The notes: generated by a model from the letters alone, not told the origin. A DNA stretch of 64,000 nt from Alphaproteobacteria bacterium (GCA_030425395.1 JAUIAS010000005.1:78814-142813); one strand, 5' to 3'. Positions 51,818 to 62,037 are shown, counted from the first letter of the stretch. A program made the numbers and translations.

Positions 51818-52686
51818 ATGCTGTATCGATTGAGAGCCAAAGGGGGCCAGTTCAGGGACGGACGCGGCCTGCCTATGTCTTTTCAAACATCAAGCCAGAG
51901 CTGGACTGGCCAGAGGACAAGCCCGTTCCGGCGAATTTTTTCTCCGTTGTCATGGCAGAATACGAGGGTCTTTTTGAGGCGCGCCCTTCGGCCGTGAAAG
52001 GGCTGACCATAAAGCAACTGTCCAAACCGCCCAATCCAATGAGCCTGCATTATTCGCTCACGCCCCATTACAGGCCCCAAAAGTCGGCCACCTTCGATCC
52101 GGCCTATCTCAATGATATTAGCTTTGGCGAATTTCAGGTCGTGACCGAGGCCTTCAAGGATTTGGTCGAAGAGATGGATCCGGGCGTGCATCACTTTATT
52201 CCCGTGCCCCTGATTTGGGACGACGGCACCCAGATCACATCGCCGCAGCTTTATCGCTTTGTCTGCGGGCGGCTGGTGGAGGTGGACACCATGGGGGTCG
52301 CGCCCTGGAGAGGGGAGACAGAGGTCAACACAAAATACTATATGCTTCCGGAGGATGAGCGCAGATATCTGCCCACACTTCTGGCCAAGCCCGAGATCTA
52401 TGAGGCTTTGGAAGCCTTCCCGATCTGGAGCTTTTGGCGCAGGCGGGACACAAATTACATCTCCGAGGCCTTTCTGGACGCGGCCACGGCGCGTGGACTG
52501 CGGGGGTTTGCCCTCTCTGACAAACGCACGGTCCGCGATGTGCAGCCGGTTATTGATCTCGATCCCGAGAAATACGCGATGAACCTGCGGATCGCGGATG
52601 TGGGGGCAAAACCGCCCCCCGCCCCCAATGAAACGAACAACGGGCGGCTCGGGCTGATCAAGCAGCTTTTCAGGCGGAAATCGTAA
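51818..52686 (+). CDS. Imm11-family (DUF1629) immunity-like protein, apparent frameshift near the 5' end
   Basis: From about 51865 onward one frame encodes ~270 residues with features of Imm11/DUF1629 immunity proteins: PGVHHFIPVPLIWDDG, then NYISEAFLDAATARGLRGF near the C-terminus. That frame has no good start. The only strong start signal, AAGGAGGGGGC before an ATG at 51818, opens a different frame whose first residues (MLYRLRAKGGQFRDGRG) look like a proper Imm11 N-terminus. Joining the two needs a one-base change near 51860-51870, so the gene is either a recent frameshift mutant or contains a sequence error. Without the shift the frame could be read from 51751. No toxin gene is adjacent. 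Confidence 0.6.
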
Positions 52687-53092
52687 ACTCAGCAGATGCG
52701 CAACGCTGTCTTAACCTGATTTCGATGAAAAATGCCCCGGATGGTTTTCCCGAGTGCTCAACCGTTGGTGAAATCGAAAATGCCATCAAGAACCGGGCCG
52801 CTTACACTCGTGCGCTCTGCAGCATCGGCCGATCTGGGCTGCTGGCCGACATTCCCGGCGCGGCAAGCAAACCTGCGCATTGGGCCGTTCGCGCCGCGAT
52901 GCCTTTAGCAGAGCAGCAACCAATCAGCACAAACGACCAGCACTCCAGTACCGCGACAATCGCCCAAACATAAGTTCGCAAGCCCCATCCCGGAAAGATG
53001 CCAATCACGCCCGCCCAAGCGGCGATAGGCTGGCGGCCAGAACAACCAAGGAGCCCAAGTATGGGTAACAACGTCCATTTTTTGGCGTTGTC

Positions 53093-53177
53093 TGGTGCGG
53101 GTGGAGGGACTTGAACCCCCACGCCTTGCGGCGCCAGAACCTAAATCTGGTGCGTCTACCAATTTCGCCACACCCGC
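53093..53177 (-). tRNA. tRNA-Leu (TAG)
   Basis: An 85-base class II tRNA with long variable arm and encoded CCA. The acceptor arm gcgggtg pairs with cacccgc; the anticodon stem ccaga/tctgg holds loop tttaggt with anticodon TAG; the variable arm is gcgccgcaaggcgt. An inverted repeat just downstream (53068-53091, acaacg/cgttgt around a T-rich loop) may help 3' processing. The 406-bp gap between the Imm11-like gene and this tRNA shows no other gene that I can support. Confidence 0.95.
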
Positions 53178-53417
53178 AATCCGGATACACCGGGCAAACC
53201 GCCCACGGTGCATTGCGGCGCTATTAGCAAAGCTCGATACCGGATGCGAGAGGAAAAACGCCCTCATTTTCGCGGGGCTGTGCGGCACAGCGACGTGGTC
53301 AAGTTGCAACGCCCCGAAAAAACCGGCACGGCGCGGCTAAAAGTTGCGGGCCTTAACCGTTTGTTGGGGTAGCCTTGGCAAAAAAGAATACCGAGGCAGA
53401 CAAGAGCGAGACCGCCC

Positions 53418-53957
53418 ATGAAACCGAATACGGTCGGGCAGACCCCTGCGGCAGCGCCGCGCGGGGGGCCTGTAACGAGTCCTGTAATCCCGTCACGCGC
53501 CCATGGCGGCGCAACCCGCGACGCCGGCATTCCGGCGGGCACCATCGTGCTGACCCTCAAGGGGGAAATGCCGGTGGAAGACATTGTTCCGGGCGACCGG
53601 ATCATCACCCGCAATGGCGGTGCGGTGCCGTTGCAGCGCCACGACATCACCACGGTCACGGTGCCCGCCGTGCGTGTATCCGCCGGATCGCTGGGCGACA
53701 CCCGCCCGGAAAGCGATACGACATTGCCCGCGGCACAGGGTGTGTTGTTACGCGATTGGCGTGCCCGCGCGATCTTTGGCCAGCCTCAGGCGGTGGCCCC
53801 GGCGGGTGTTCTGGTCGATGACGAATTCATCACCGATCTCGGGCAACAGGATCTGGTGTTGCATCATCTCGTCTTTGACCGGGATCAGGTGGTCTATGCC
53901 GGTGGTCTTGAACTGCTGGCACCAGCGGCGACGGCGGCTCTTGTGCACGCCGCCTGA
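53418..53957 (+). CDS. Hint-domain protein
   Basis: A 179-residue protein. After a low-complexity 35-residue leader it carries a Hint_2-type domain starting GIPAGTIVLTLKGEMPVEDI and VPGDRIITRNGG. The usual first Cys of self-splicing Hint modules is not present (the position reads AGTIVLT), so splicing activity is unlikely. Such domains are frequent in Rhodobacterales, often in secreted or calcium-binding proteins; this one stands alone. The function is unknown. Confidence 0.75.
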   Translation: MKPNTVGQTPAAAPRGGPVTSPVIPSRAHGGATRDAGIPAGTIVLTLKGEMPVEDIVPGDRIITRNGGAVPLQRHDITTVTVPAVRVSAGSLGDTRPESDTTLPAAQGVLLRDWRARAIFGQPQAVAPAGVLVDDEFITDLGQQDLVLHHLVFDRDQVVYAGGLELLAPAATAALVHAA

Positions 53958-54067
53958 CGCACTGCGGGTGGCGGCCGGACCAAATCGCCCCTGATCCGGA
54001 CGCAGCAGACTGTGCCGCGCGGGGGCACAGTCGCTCCCGCAGGTGAATGCGCCAAAACCGCTCGGCA

Positions 54068-55681
54068 CTAAAGCCCCATCGCGCGAAACACCGCGGGCAG
54101 CATATCCGGCAGGTCCTCGGCAATCAGACCGGGGCCAAAGGTGCGCGCGCATTCGACATGCAGCCAAGCCCCGGCCTGCGCCGCCTCGAACGCGGGCAAT
54201 CCGCGCGCCATAAGCCCCGCGATCATCCCCGCCAGCACATCCCCCGACCCCGCCGTCGCCAGCCAGGGTGCCGCGCGATCTTGCGACGCCGCGTGGATCG
54301 CCGCCGCCCCATCGGGCGCGGCAATCACGGTATCCGCCCCCTTGAACAGCACCACGCACCCGGCGCGCGCGGCGGCCTCGCGGGTGGCGTCCACCTTGGA
54401 AAATGCCGGTCCCCGCGTTGCAGGCACGGTCAGTCGCGCCGCAATATCGGGGAACAGCCGGGCAAACTCCCCCCCATGCGGGGTCAGGACGCAATCACGA
54501 TGCAGCTTTGAAAACAACGCCTGCGGCTCCGCTGCAAAGGCGCTCAACCCGTCCGCGTCCAGCACGCAAGCCCGCCGCGCCGCCAACGCCACGGGCACAA
54601 GATCACCCGCCCGCCCAAGACCCAGCCCCGGCCCAAGACACAGCGCATTGATCCGCCCATCCTCCAGAACCCGCGCCACACCCGGGCCGTCCTCGACCCG
54701 CGTCATCATCAGGGCGGTAATCCCGTTCGCCACCTCCATCTGCGCCGCGGGTGGAACGCCCAGCGTGACCAAACCCGCCCCCACGCGCAACGCCCCCCGC
54801 GCGGCCAACCGCGCCGCTCCGGTCCGCCCCGCGCCCCCAGACAAGATAACCGCGTGGCCATGGCCGTATTTGTGCCCGCCCGCGCCCTTGGCCAAACGCC
54901 CCGGTGCAACCCGGGCCAACCGCACATACCCGTCGGCCTCGGCAGGCCCCAGCCCGATATCCTTGATGACAAGGTGCCCGCTCGCGGCAGGGCCATCTGC
55001 CAGTACATGCCCCAGCTTGGCGCGGTGAAAACTCACCGTGAGATTTGCGGCAATCATATAATCCGACGGCTCCTGCCCCGCACGCCCCAGATACCGGCCA
55101 CTGTCCGCGCACAAACCGCTGGCAATATCCACGGACACAACCTGAGGCGCGCCCGCCTCTGCGTGCCAGTCGCACAACATGCGCCGCACACCTGACAAAT
55201 CCTCGAACCCGCGGGTCAGCCCGGTCCCGAACAGCGCATCCACCACCACCGTCGGCTTGGGATTGTCCTGCGCACAGGCGTTGAATGCACGCGCGCTCAA
55301 CGGCGTAACCGCTCCCATTCCGCACCAACGGTCGTGATTGCGCCGGGCGTCCGGCGGCAATTTTCCCGCATCCCCCAACAAGAAGACCTGCACATCCCAA
55401 TCCAGTCCGGTCAGCAATCGCGCCACCACGAACCCGTCGCCGCCGTTGTTACCCGGCCCGCACAGAACCACGGCCCTTTTTCTCTTGCTGGAAATATCCC
55501 GGGGGGTGCGGGGGGCAGCGCCCCCCGCGTTTTGCCCAGCCATTTCGGGCCAGGTCTCGAAAATCGCCTCGACCACCCCCTGCCCCGCGCGTTCCATCAG
55601 TTCCAGCCCTGTCACCGCGCCGGAGCTGATTGCCGCCGATTCCACAGCCCGCAACTGGCTCGCTGTCAGAAATTCAGTCAT
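54068..55681 (-). CDS. nnr: Bifunctional NAD(P)H-hydrate epimerase / ADP-dependent NAD(P)H-hydrate dehydratase
   Basis: A 537-residue repair enzyme: the N-terminal YjeF_N epimerase (about 1-220; VVLCGPGNNGGDGFVVARLL) converts R-NADHX to S-NADHX, and the C-terminal YjeF_C dehydratase (about 230-530; GHKYGHGHAVILSGGAGRTG, ATAGSGDVLAGMIAGLMARG) restores NADH using ADP. Residues 52-70 (AGGAAPRTPRDISSKRKR and neighbours) are absent from the usual family sequence and are encoded by the dispersed repeat at 55475-55529, inserted in frame just before the conserved GPGNNGGDG motif. The enzyme otherwise looks intact. Confidence 0.9.
   Translation of the reverse strand: MTEFLTASQLRAVESAAISSGAVTGLELMERAGQGVVEAIFETWPEMAGQNAGGAAPRTPRDISSKRKRAVVLCGPGNNGGDGFVVARLLTGLDWDVQVFLLGDAGKLPPDARRNHDRWCGMGAVTPLSARAFNACAQDNPKPTVVVDALFGTGLTRGFEDLSGVRRMLCDWHAEAGAPQVVSVDIASGLCADSGRYLGRAGQEPSDYMIAANLTVSFHRAKLGHVLADGPAASGHLVIKDIGLGPAEADGYVRLARVAPGRLAKGAGGHKYGHGHAVILSGGAGRTGAARLAARGALRVGAGLVTLGVPPAAQMEVANGITALMMTRVEDGPGVARVLEDGRINALCLGPGLGLGRAGDLVPVALAARRACVLDADGLSAFAAEPQALFSKLHRDCVLTPHGGEFARLFPDIAARLTVPATRGPAFSKVDATREAAARAGCVVLFKGADTVIAAPDGAAAIHAASQDRAAPWLATAGSGDVLAGMIAGLMARGLPAFEAAQAGAWLHVECARTFGPGLIAEDLPDMLPAVFRAMGL
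55475..55529. repeat. Dispersed palindromic repeat copy F, inside the nnr reading frame
   Basis: A 55-base block, cctttttctcttgctggaaa onward, nearly identical (two visible changes) to 2171-2225, including the ggggggtgcggggggc and ccccccg hairpin arms. It lies wholly within the coding sequence of nnr and keeps the reading frame, adding about 19 residues. Confidence 0.85.
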
Positions 55682-55740
55682 AGAATCTGCCCCATATTTT
55701 TCATTTCGCCCATTTTTAGTGCATTGCGCCTATTTTTTGA

Positions 55741-56190
<450 letters not shown>

Positions 56191-56226
56191 TCCAATTCCG
56201 CCATTCAAAAGAGAGGACCTTACAGA

Positions 56227-57633
56227 ATGAGCAAGGACGCAGTTCTCAAGATGATCAAGGACGAAGATGTCGCTTACGTAGACATCCGGTTCACAGACCC
56301 GCGCGGCAAGCTTCAGCACGTGACCCTGATGTCCGATCAAGTCGACGAGGATTTCCTCGAAGAAGGCTTCATGTTCGATGGCTCGTCCATCGCAGGCTGG
56401 AAGTCCATCGAGGCATCCGACATGAAGTTGATGCCCGACACCGACAGCGTATATGTCGACCCCTTCTACGCCGAAAAGACAATCTGCATCCATTGCTCGG
56501 TTGTTGAGCCCGACACCGGCGAAGCCTATGAGCGCGATCCGCGCGGCACAGCCGAAAAGGCCGAAGCCTATCTCAAGGCGTCCGGGATCGGCGATGTGTC
56601 CTATTGGGGCCCCGAGGCGGAATTCTTCCTGTTTGACAACGTCAAATACTCCAACCAGATGAACAAGGTCTCTTATGAGGTCGATGCGTCTGACGCGTCC
56701 TGGAACACCGATGCCGATTTCGAAATGGGCAACATGGGTCACCGTCCCGGCATCAAGGGCGGCTATTTCCCGGTCAACCCCACCGACGAAGCACAAGACC
56801 TGCGTTCGGAAATGCTGTCCACGATGAAGCGCATGGGCATGAAGGTCGACAAGCACCACCACGAAGTGGCCTCGTGCCAGCACGAGCTTGGCCTGATCTT
56901 CGGCACGCTGACCAAGCAGGCGGACGAACTTCAGAAATACAAGTATGTCATCCACAACGTTGCACACGCCTATGGCAAGTCGGCGACGTTCATGCCCAAG
57001 CCGATCTATGGTGACAACGGCACCGGTATGCACTGCAACATGTCGATCTGGAAAGACGGCAAGCCGCTGTTCGCCGGTGACAAATACGCCGACCTGAGCC
57101 AGGAAGCGCTGTATTTCATCGGTGGTGTTCTCAAGCACGCCAAGTCGCTGAACGCGTTCACCAACCCGTCCACGAACTCCTACAAGCGTCTGATCCCCGG
57201 TTTCGAAGCCCCGGTTCTGCGTGCCTATTCCGCCCGTAACCGGTCCGGCTGCGTGCGTATTCCATGGACAGAAAGCCCCAAGGCCAAGCGCGTCGAGGCC
57301 CGCTTCCCCGATCCGTCGGCAAACCCCTACCTGTGCTTTGCTGCCCTGCTGATGGCCGGCCTTGACGGCATCAAGAACAAGATCGACCCCGGCGAGGCGA
57401 TGGACAAGAACCTCTATGATCTGCCCGCCGAAGAGCTGGCCGGCATCCCCACCGTGTGCGGATCGCTGCGCGAAGCTCTGGAAGAGCTGCAGGCCGATAT
57501 GGACTATCTTCTGGCCGGTGACGTGTTCACCAAAGACCAGATCGACGGCTATATCGACCTGAAGATGGAAGAGATCGAGCTGTTCGAGCACACGCCGCAC
57601 CCGGTTGAATTCCAGATGTACTACAGCTGCTGA
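56227..57633 (+). CDS. glnA: Glutamine synthetase type I
   Basis: A 468-residue ammonium-assimilating enzyme. Blocks: [18 protein letters not shown] near residue 50, [43 protein letters not shown], and the adenylylation site Tyr in [10 protein letters not shown] (about residue 397), so control by GlnE is expected. Downstream of glnB in one operon and followed by a hairpin terminator. Confidence 0.97.
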   Translation: MSKDAVLKMIKDEDVAYVDIRFTDPRGKLQHVTLMSDQVDEDFLEEGFMFDGSSIAGWKSIEASDMKLMPDTDSVYVDPFYAEKTICIHCSVVEPDTGEAYERDPRGTAEKAEAYLKASGIGDVSYWGPEAEFFLFDNVKYSNQMNKVSYEVDASDASWNTDADFEMGNMGHRPGIKGGYFPVNPTDEAQDLRSEMLSTMKRMGMKVDKHHHEVASCQHELGLIFGTLTKQADELQKYKYVIHNVAHAYGKSATFMPKPIYGDNGTGMHCNMSIWKDGKPLFAGDKYADLSQEALYFIGGVLKHAKSLNAFTNPSTNSYKRLIPGFEAPVLRAYSARNRSGCVRIPWTESPKAKRVEARFPDPSANPYLCFAALLMAGLDGIKNKIDPGEAMDKNLYDLPAEELAGIPTVCGSLREALEELQADMDYLLAGDVFTKDQIDGYIDLKMEEIELFEHTPHPVEFQMYYSC

Positions 57634-57671
57634 TCGCGATCGGGCGGTTCTCCGCCCGGTCCCGGACAGTC

Positions 57672-57698
57672 AGGGCGCCTTGCATTGCAGGGCGCCCT
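57672..57698 (+). terminator. Terminator hairpin after glnA
   Basis: Inverted repeat agggcgcc/ggcgccct (57672-57679, 57691-57698) with an 11-base loop, followed by ttgcgtttt. It lies 39 bases after the glnA stop. The remaining ~360 bp before the next gene is AT-richer and shows no gene that I can support. Confidence 0.7.
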
Positions 57699-58058
57699 TT
57701 GCGTTTTGGCGCTTGCGTTTCGATGCTCGCGTTTCGGTAATTGGGCCAACACAGCGGATCGTCCGGTCAATCGGGCATGGCCGCCCACCGCAGTTTGTCA
57801 CCGCGAACGCGCGGACTGCGCGTCCAGTTTATTTCGATATTCTAAAGCAATCCCGGAAGGCACCACACTGTGGTCCGCAGCGCGCCACCCTTTTGCCCCA
57901 ATTGCGGATGAAATCCCCGATTTGGTGGTGCCTTGCCGATTGACGCACAAGTCAACTTGTTAAAATTGACTTTGAATTTGCCATATTCCGCCCCGTTTCT
58001 TCCCCAGTCGGGGTCTAGATTGATCCTTGTCCGAAACCACAACCCAGGAGGAATCGCC

Positions 58059-58955
58059 GTGGGCAAGGCAGAAAAACTACACGGTGGTCTTGTTTTCAAA
58101 AGCGAAGATCGTGCAGGCATTGATCGCTTTTGCAGGATCGTGACCGCGACCCTGGAAGATTACGGTCACCCGGTAGAACGCCAGACATTGCAAAGCGACA
58201 CCATGGCCCGCGTCACCGCGAGCCGCTATATGGTCAAGCTCGAACTTCAGCAACGTCCCGCAACCCTGCCGGTGACCCACGCCCGGATGCAAAACGCCTT
58301 TGCCGAAACCGATCAGGACGCGGATCGCGAAACCGAGGACTACCTTGTTCTGTCGCTGTTCCCGGTCGATGCCGAAAACGACGACACCAGCCATTCCGAA
58401 CTGCTGCTTGTTGTGATGCTCTACCGGATCGTCGAAGCCTATCGCGCCGCCGCGGTGGAATGGCTGAGCATCGACGCGGTGGTGCCCGTGCGGCATTTCC
58501 TGACCGCTTTCGAAAACGTGTCGCCGCGCCGGGTCCGTGCCCGCCAGGAAGTGATCGACACACCCCGCGAACGTTTTGCCCCGGTGGACGAAACCGAACG
58601 CGCCCTTGGCCAGACCTTTGAAACGATCACCGGCCAGCATATCGGCTGGGACAAAGAAGGCCCCGTTGACCTGTCGGACGAAGAACGCGTGGCCTTTGCC
58701 TTCCGCGCGGACGAAGACGAAATCGACGAATTCGACATGAGCGAAGACAATGACGTGGGTCGCCTTGCCGCCTGGGGAATGACCGGCGTGGTGTTCACCA
58801 TTTCGGCCCCGGTGGCGCTGTCGCTGGCGGCGGTGAATGTGGTGCGCGGCGAGAATATCCGCTTCAACACCCATGCGCTTGCCCTGACCGCTTGCGTCGC
58901 GGGCCTGCAGGGGTCGGGCCTGCTTGACCGCGTGATGAGCGTCGTCGCGATCTGA
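58059..58955 (+). CDS. Hypothetical protein with C-terminal membrane helices
   Basis: A 298-residue protein from a GTG at 58059 with a strong AGGAGG site seven bases upstream; in-frame codons from 57933 lie in AT-rich sequence without a ribosome site. The N-terminal 200 residues are soluble and acidic (LVFKSEDRAGIDRFCRIVTA; ETEDYLVLSLFPVDAENDD) and two hydrophobic segments lie near the C-terminus (GMTGVVFTISAPVALSLAAV and THALALTACVAGLQGSG). It appears to be a conserved Rhodobacterales protein, but I do not recognise a named family. Confidence 0.6.
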   Translation: MGKAEKLHGGLVFKSEDRAGIDRFCRIVTATLEDYGHPVERQTLQSDTMARVTASRYMVKLELQQRPATLPVTHARMQNAFAETDQDADRETEDYLVLSLFPVDAENDDTSHSELLLVVMLYRIVEAYRAAAVEWLSIDAVVPVRHFLTAFENVSPRRVRARQEVIDTPRERFAPVDETERALGQTFETITGQHIGWDKEGPVDLSDEERVAFAFRADEDEIDEFDMSEDNDVGRLAAWGMTGVVFTISAPVALSLAAVNVVRGENIRFNTHALALTACVAGLQGSGLLDRVMSVVAI

Positions 58956-58973
58956 ACCTGCCGCCTTCCTGCG

Positions 58974-59750
58974 TTACGCAACAGATGGCCCGTCGGTTGA
59001 AAAACCGGCGGGCAAATTCATGCGCGGCACAACGAACGTATGAATGGAGAACAGCACCGCATCGCTGTCCGGTAGCCGCAGAATACACTGTCGTTCGCTG
59101 CGCAGATAACCCGCCTGCCCCGATGGCGGAGCCACGCGCCGGTCATTGGCCGATCGCGGCTGAAACAACGCCGGGTCGTGATACCACAGCCGGTTGAACC
59201 GCCACAGAGGCCGCCCCGCGCGCACACCGTCAAACAACCGCTGCACCCGGCGGGCAATATCGGCATCATACTCCTGCACCGGCACGTGAATATCGCTTAG
59301 TGGACGCATGAATTTCTCGGCCAGCGACCACGACGCGGGGAAACACAGCGCCGCCGCCGTCAGAACATGTTCCTCGCCGCGCTTTTGCAAAATGCACAGA
59401 TCTTCCTGTAGAAGCCGCGCCAACGTCTGCAGCGGATCGCCCATCACGATCCGCGCGCCGTCCGGGCAGATCACCGCATCGCCATCACGGACAAACCCGA
59501 GGTCAGGCCTGCGCGCCATCACCGCCAGCGCCATATCCAGACATTCAGCCAGCGCGTCCTCAGCAGCCGGGTCGCGCATCATCACACGCGGGCGGTCATC
59601 GGCGATGCGCGCGCGACGCTCGGCCATTTGCCCGGCATAGGCATCGTCCACCATGATCCAGTCATCGGCTCCCAGCGGGGCAATACCCGGCAAGGGGCGA
59701 TTTTCCAGCATCTCTTTGGGCAAACACCCCTGCACAACCGGCCGATCCAT
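58974..59750 (-). CDS. DUF3445 family protein (heme-dependent oxidative N-demethylase type)
   Basis: A 258-residue protein of DUF3445. Recognisable are PLGADDWIMVDDAYAGQMAE, the VICPDGARIVMGDPLQTLAR region, LTAAALCFPASWSLAEKF, and the C-terminal RSERQCILRLPDSDAVLFSI. Characterised relatives are heme-binding subunits of oxidative N-demethylases acting on methylamines or dimethylamine-type compounds with flavin partners; no partner genes are adjacent. The ATG at 59750 starts the conserved region. It is divergent from dddP with a 112-bp gap. Confidence 0.8.
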   Translation of the reverse strand: MDRPVVQGCLPKEMLENRPLPGIAPLGADDWIMVDDAYAGQMAERRARIADDRPRVMMRDPAAEDALAECLDMALAVMARRPDLGFVRDGDAVICPDGARIVMGDPLQTLARLLQEDLCILQKRGEEHVLTAAALCFPASWSLAEKFMRPLSDIHVPVQEYDADIARRVQRLFDGVRAGRPLWRFNRLWYHDPALFQPRSANDRRVAPPSGQAGYLRSERQCILRLPDSDAVLFSIHTFVVPRMNLPAGFSTDGPSVA

Positions 59751-59862
59751 GGAGTCCTCTCTGGACAGTGATAACCACAAAGCGACGCAGGCCCGGTCGG
59801 AAACGGACCAACATGACAGATCGCTCCTTGGCATCATGACCGCATTGGCAGGGAGAGGAAAG

Positions 59863-61206
59863 ATGAACAGCCATTTTCGCGACACCCGCAAGATAGACCC
59901 CCAACGCGGAGCCACGCTGGGCGACGGATCACCCAACGATGCAGACCGCGTGGAAATCGGCCCGCCGCTTCTGGCGTTTCGTGAATGGGAAGAGGCCGGG
60001 CTGATCCTGCCCGATCTTGCTGAAATGCGGCGGTTCCGCTGGGACCGGCTGACCCGGTCCATCGTCGAACGCGGTTACGGCGGGCTTTTGATGACCGATC
60101 CGCTGAACATCCGCTATGCCACCGATTCGACAAACATGCAGCTCTGGAACACGCACAACCCGTTCCGGGCGGTGCTGCTGTGCGCCGATGGTTACATGGT
60201 GATCTGGGATTACAAGAACGCCCCCTTCCTGAGCAGCTTCAACCCGCTGGTGCGCGAGGCGCGCTCGGGGGCGGATCTGTTCTATTTCGATCGCGGCGAC
60301 AAGATCGACGTGGCCGCCGACAGTTTCGCGAACGAAGTGCGCATCCTCCTTGAAGAACACGCCCCCGGACACAAGCGGCTGGCGGTGGACAAGGTGATGC
60401 TGCATGGGCTGCGCGCGCTCGAAGCTCAGGGGCTCGAGGTGATGGACGGCGAAGAAGTCACCGAAAAGACACGCGCCGTGAAAGGCCCCGAGGAAATCCG
60501 CGCCATGCGCTGCGCCAGCCATGCCTGTGAAACCGCCGTGCGTGCAATGGAGGATTTCGCCCGCGCCCAGGTGCCGGGCGGCACGGTCTCCGAAGATGAC
60601 ATCTGGGCGGTTCTGCACGCAGAGAACATCCGGCGCGGCGGCGAATGGATCGAAACGCGGCTGCTGACCACCGGACCACGCACCAACCCGTGGTTTCAGG
60701 AATGCGGCGGGCGGATCGCGCGCAACAACGAAATCCTCGCCTTCGACACCGATCTGGTGGGCAGCTACGGGATCTGCGTGGATATCTCGCGCACGTGGTG
60801 GATCGGCGACGCCAAACCGCGCCCGGACATGATCGCGGCCATGCAGCACGCCCATGAGCATATCATGACAAACATGGAGATGCTGCGTCCGGGCGTGACA
60901 ATCCCGGACCTGATCGCGGGCTGTCACCGGTTGCAGGACAAATACCAGAAGCAGAAATACGGCTGCTTCATGCACGGCGTCGGACTGTGCGATGAATGGC
61001 CGCTCGTGGCCTACCCCGATCAGGCGGTCTCAGGGGCCTTCGATTATGCACTGGAACCGGGCATGACCCTCTGCGTGGAGGCCCTGGTCGGAGAAGAGGG
61101 TGGAGATTTCTCGATCAAGCTGGAAGATCAGGTTCTGATCACGGAAACCGGTTTTGAAAACCTGACACGCTACCCCTTTGATGCGGCGCTGATGGGGCTG
61201 TCCTAG
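59863..61206 (+). CDS. dddP: DMSP lyase DddP (M24 peptidase fold)
   Basis: A 447-residue cytoplasmic enzyme cleaving dimethylsulfoniopropionate to dimethyl sulfide and acrylate. It has the creatinase/Xaa-Pro-peptidase fold, and the start NSHFRDTRKIDPQRGATLGD plus NIRYATDSTNMQLWNTHNPF match DddP of marine roseobacters closely. Metal ligands appear in LAFDTDLVGSYGICVDISR (three Asp), the MHGVGLCDEWP His, LCVEALVGEEGGD and KLEDQVLI Glu. GGGAGAGGAAAG precedes the ATG at 59863; the long upstream in-frame extension overlaps the divergent gene and is rejected. Confidence 0.95.
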   Translation: MNSHFRDTRKIDPQRGATLGDGSPNDADRVEIGPPLLAFREWEEAGLILPDLAEMRRFRWDRLTRSIVERGYGGLLMTDPLNIRYATDSTNMQLWNTHNPFRAVLLCADGYMVIWDYKNAPFLSSFNPLVREARSGADLFYFDRGDKIDVAADSFANEVRILLEEHAPGHKRLAVDKVMLHGLRALEAQGLEVMDGEEVTEKTRAVKGPEEIRAMRCASHACETAVRAMEDFARAQVPGGTVSEDDIWAVLHAENIRRGGEWIETRLLTTGPRTNPWFQECGGRIARNNEILAFDTDLVGSYGICVDISRTWWIGDAKPRPDMIAAMQHAHEHIMTNMEMLRPGVTIPDLIAGCHRLQDKYQKQKYGCFMHGVGLCDEWPLVAYPDQAVSGAFDYALEPGMTLCVEALVGEEGGDFSIKLEDQVLITETGFENLTRYPFDAALMGLS

Positions 61207-61253
61207 GCGGCCGCGCCCCCCGGGTTCCTGAGCACAAGACGGGGCAAGGCCCG

Positions 61254-61320
61254 TGCTTCTTCCGGCTCAAAATACTCCGGGGGGAGGCCCGGAACGGGCC
61301 GGGGGGCAGAGCCCCCCTTT
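61254..61320 (+). repeat. Dispersed palindromic repeat copy E between convergent genes
   Basis: gcttcttccggctcaaaata then ctccggggggaggcccgga and a terminal ggggggcagagcccccc hairpin. It shares the cttcttccggctaaaaatac core with copy D at 40404 and the cagagcccccc hairpin with copy A at 2171. Located in the 142-bp gap between the convergent dddP and bioY genes, where it could act as a two-way terminator. Confidence 0.75.
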
Positions 61321-61348
61321 CGCTTTGACACAGCGAATTGACCGCAGT

Positions 61349-61945
61349 TTAGCCGCGCGCGGCTCCGACGAGCTTCCACGCGGCGGGCAAAACCATGGCG
61401 GCCAGCGCCAGCTTGATGGCATCGCCCACAAGGAACGGGATCAGGCCCCACGCCAGGATCGGTTTGTCCCATCCGTAAAGCGCGCCCAGCCAGGCAAGGC
61501 CCGGAGCGTAGATCGCGATATTGCCGATTACCATGGCCAGCGCCATCCACCCGACCGACCGATCCCAGCCGCGCTGGGCCAGAGTGCCCAGAATAATTGT
61601 CGCCAGAACATACCCCACGAGGTAGCCACCCGTGCCACCCAACATATAGGACAGGCCCGCGCTTTGCGCCGAAGATCCGGCGAACACGTCAAAACCCAGC
61701 GCGCCCACCAGCAGGTAGCCCAGAACTGTCACCAGCCCAAGGCGCGCGCCGTAGGCCGCGCCGAGCCCGAGCACGGCAAACGTGCCCAGCGTCATCGGCA
61801 CAGGCCACATGGGCACACGGATTTTGGCCGCTATGGCCAGAATTGCGATCCCGGCGACGACGAGGACCGCCTGTTTGGCCAAGAGGCCCGCACCTGAGCG
61901 GGGGCCAAAGCTGTTGGCGAGAACGGTGTTTGCGGCGAAGGGCAT
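61349..61945 (-). CDS. bioY: Biotin transporter substrate-binding component BioY
   Basis: A 198-residue membrane protein with six helices, the S-component for biotin uptake (alone or with an ECF module). The signature IRVPMWPVPMTLGTFAVLGL, then GGTGGYLVGYVLATII, and a C-terminal GLIPFLVGDAIKLALAAMVL are clear. AAGGAGACAACA precedes the ATG at 61945. No bioMN genes follow on this strand, so it may act alone or use a shared energising unit. Confidence 0.92.
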   Translation of the reverse strand: MPFAANTVLANSFGPRSGAGLLAKQAVLVVAGIAILAIAAKIRVPMWPVPMTLGTFAVLGLGAAYGARLGLVTVLGYLLVGALGFDVFAGSSAQSAGLSYMLGGTGGYLVGYVLATIILGTLAQRGWDRSVGWMALAMVIGNIAIYAPGLAWLGALYGWDKPILAWGLIPFLVGDAIKLALAAMVLPAAWKLVGAARG

Positions 61946-62037
61946 TGTTGTCTCCTTGTTTTGCCTTTTTATTTCGCACATGGATGCCGGGAATGCCGCG
62001 CTGCCGCAAGACCCGTTTTTCCGGAAATTGAAGCCTC

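Noticed and set aside
61946..62037. BioR or biotin-type operator upstream of bioY
   Set aside because: No TTATAGATAA-like dyad is visible near the bioY start.
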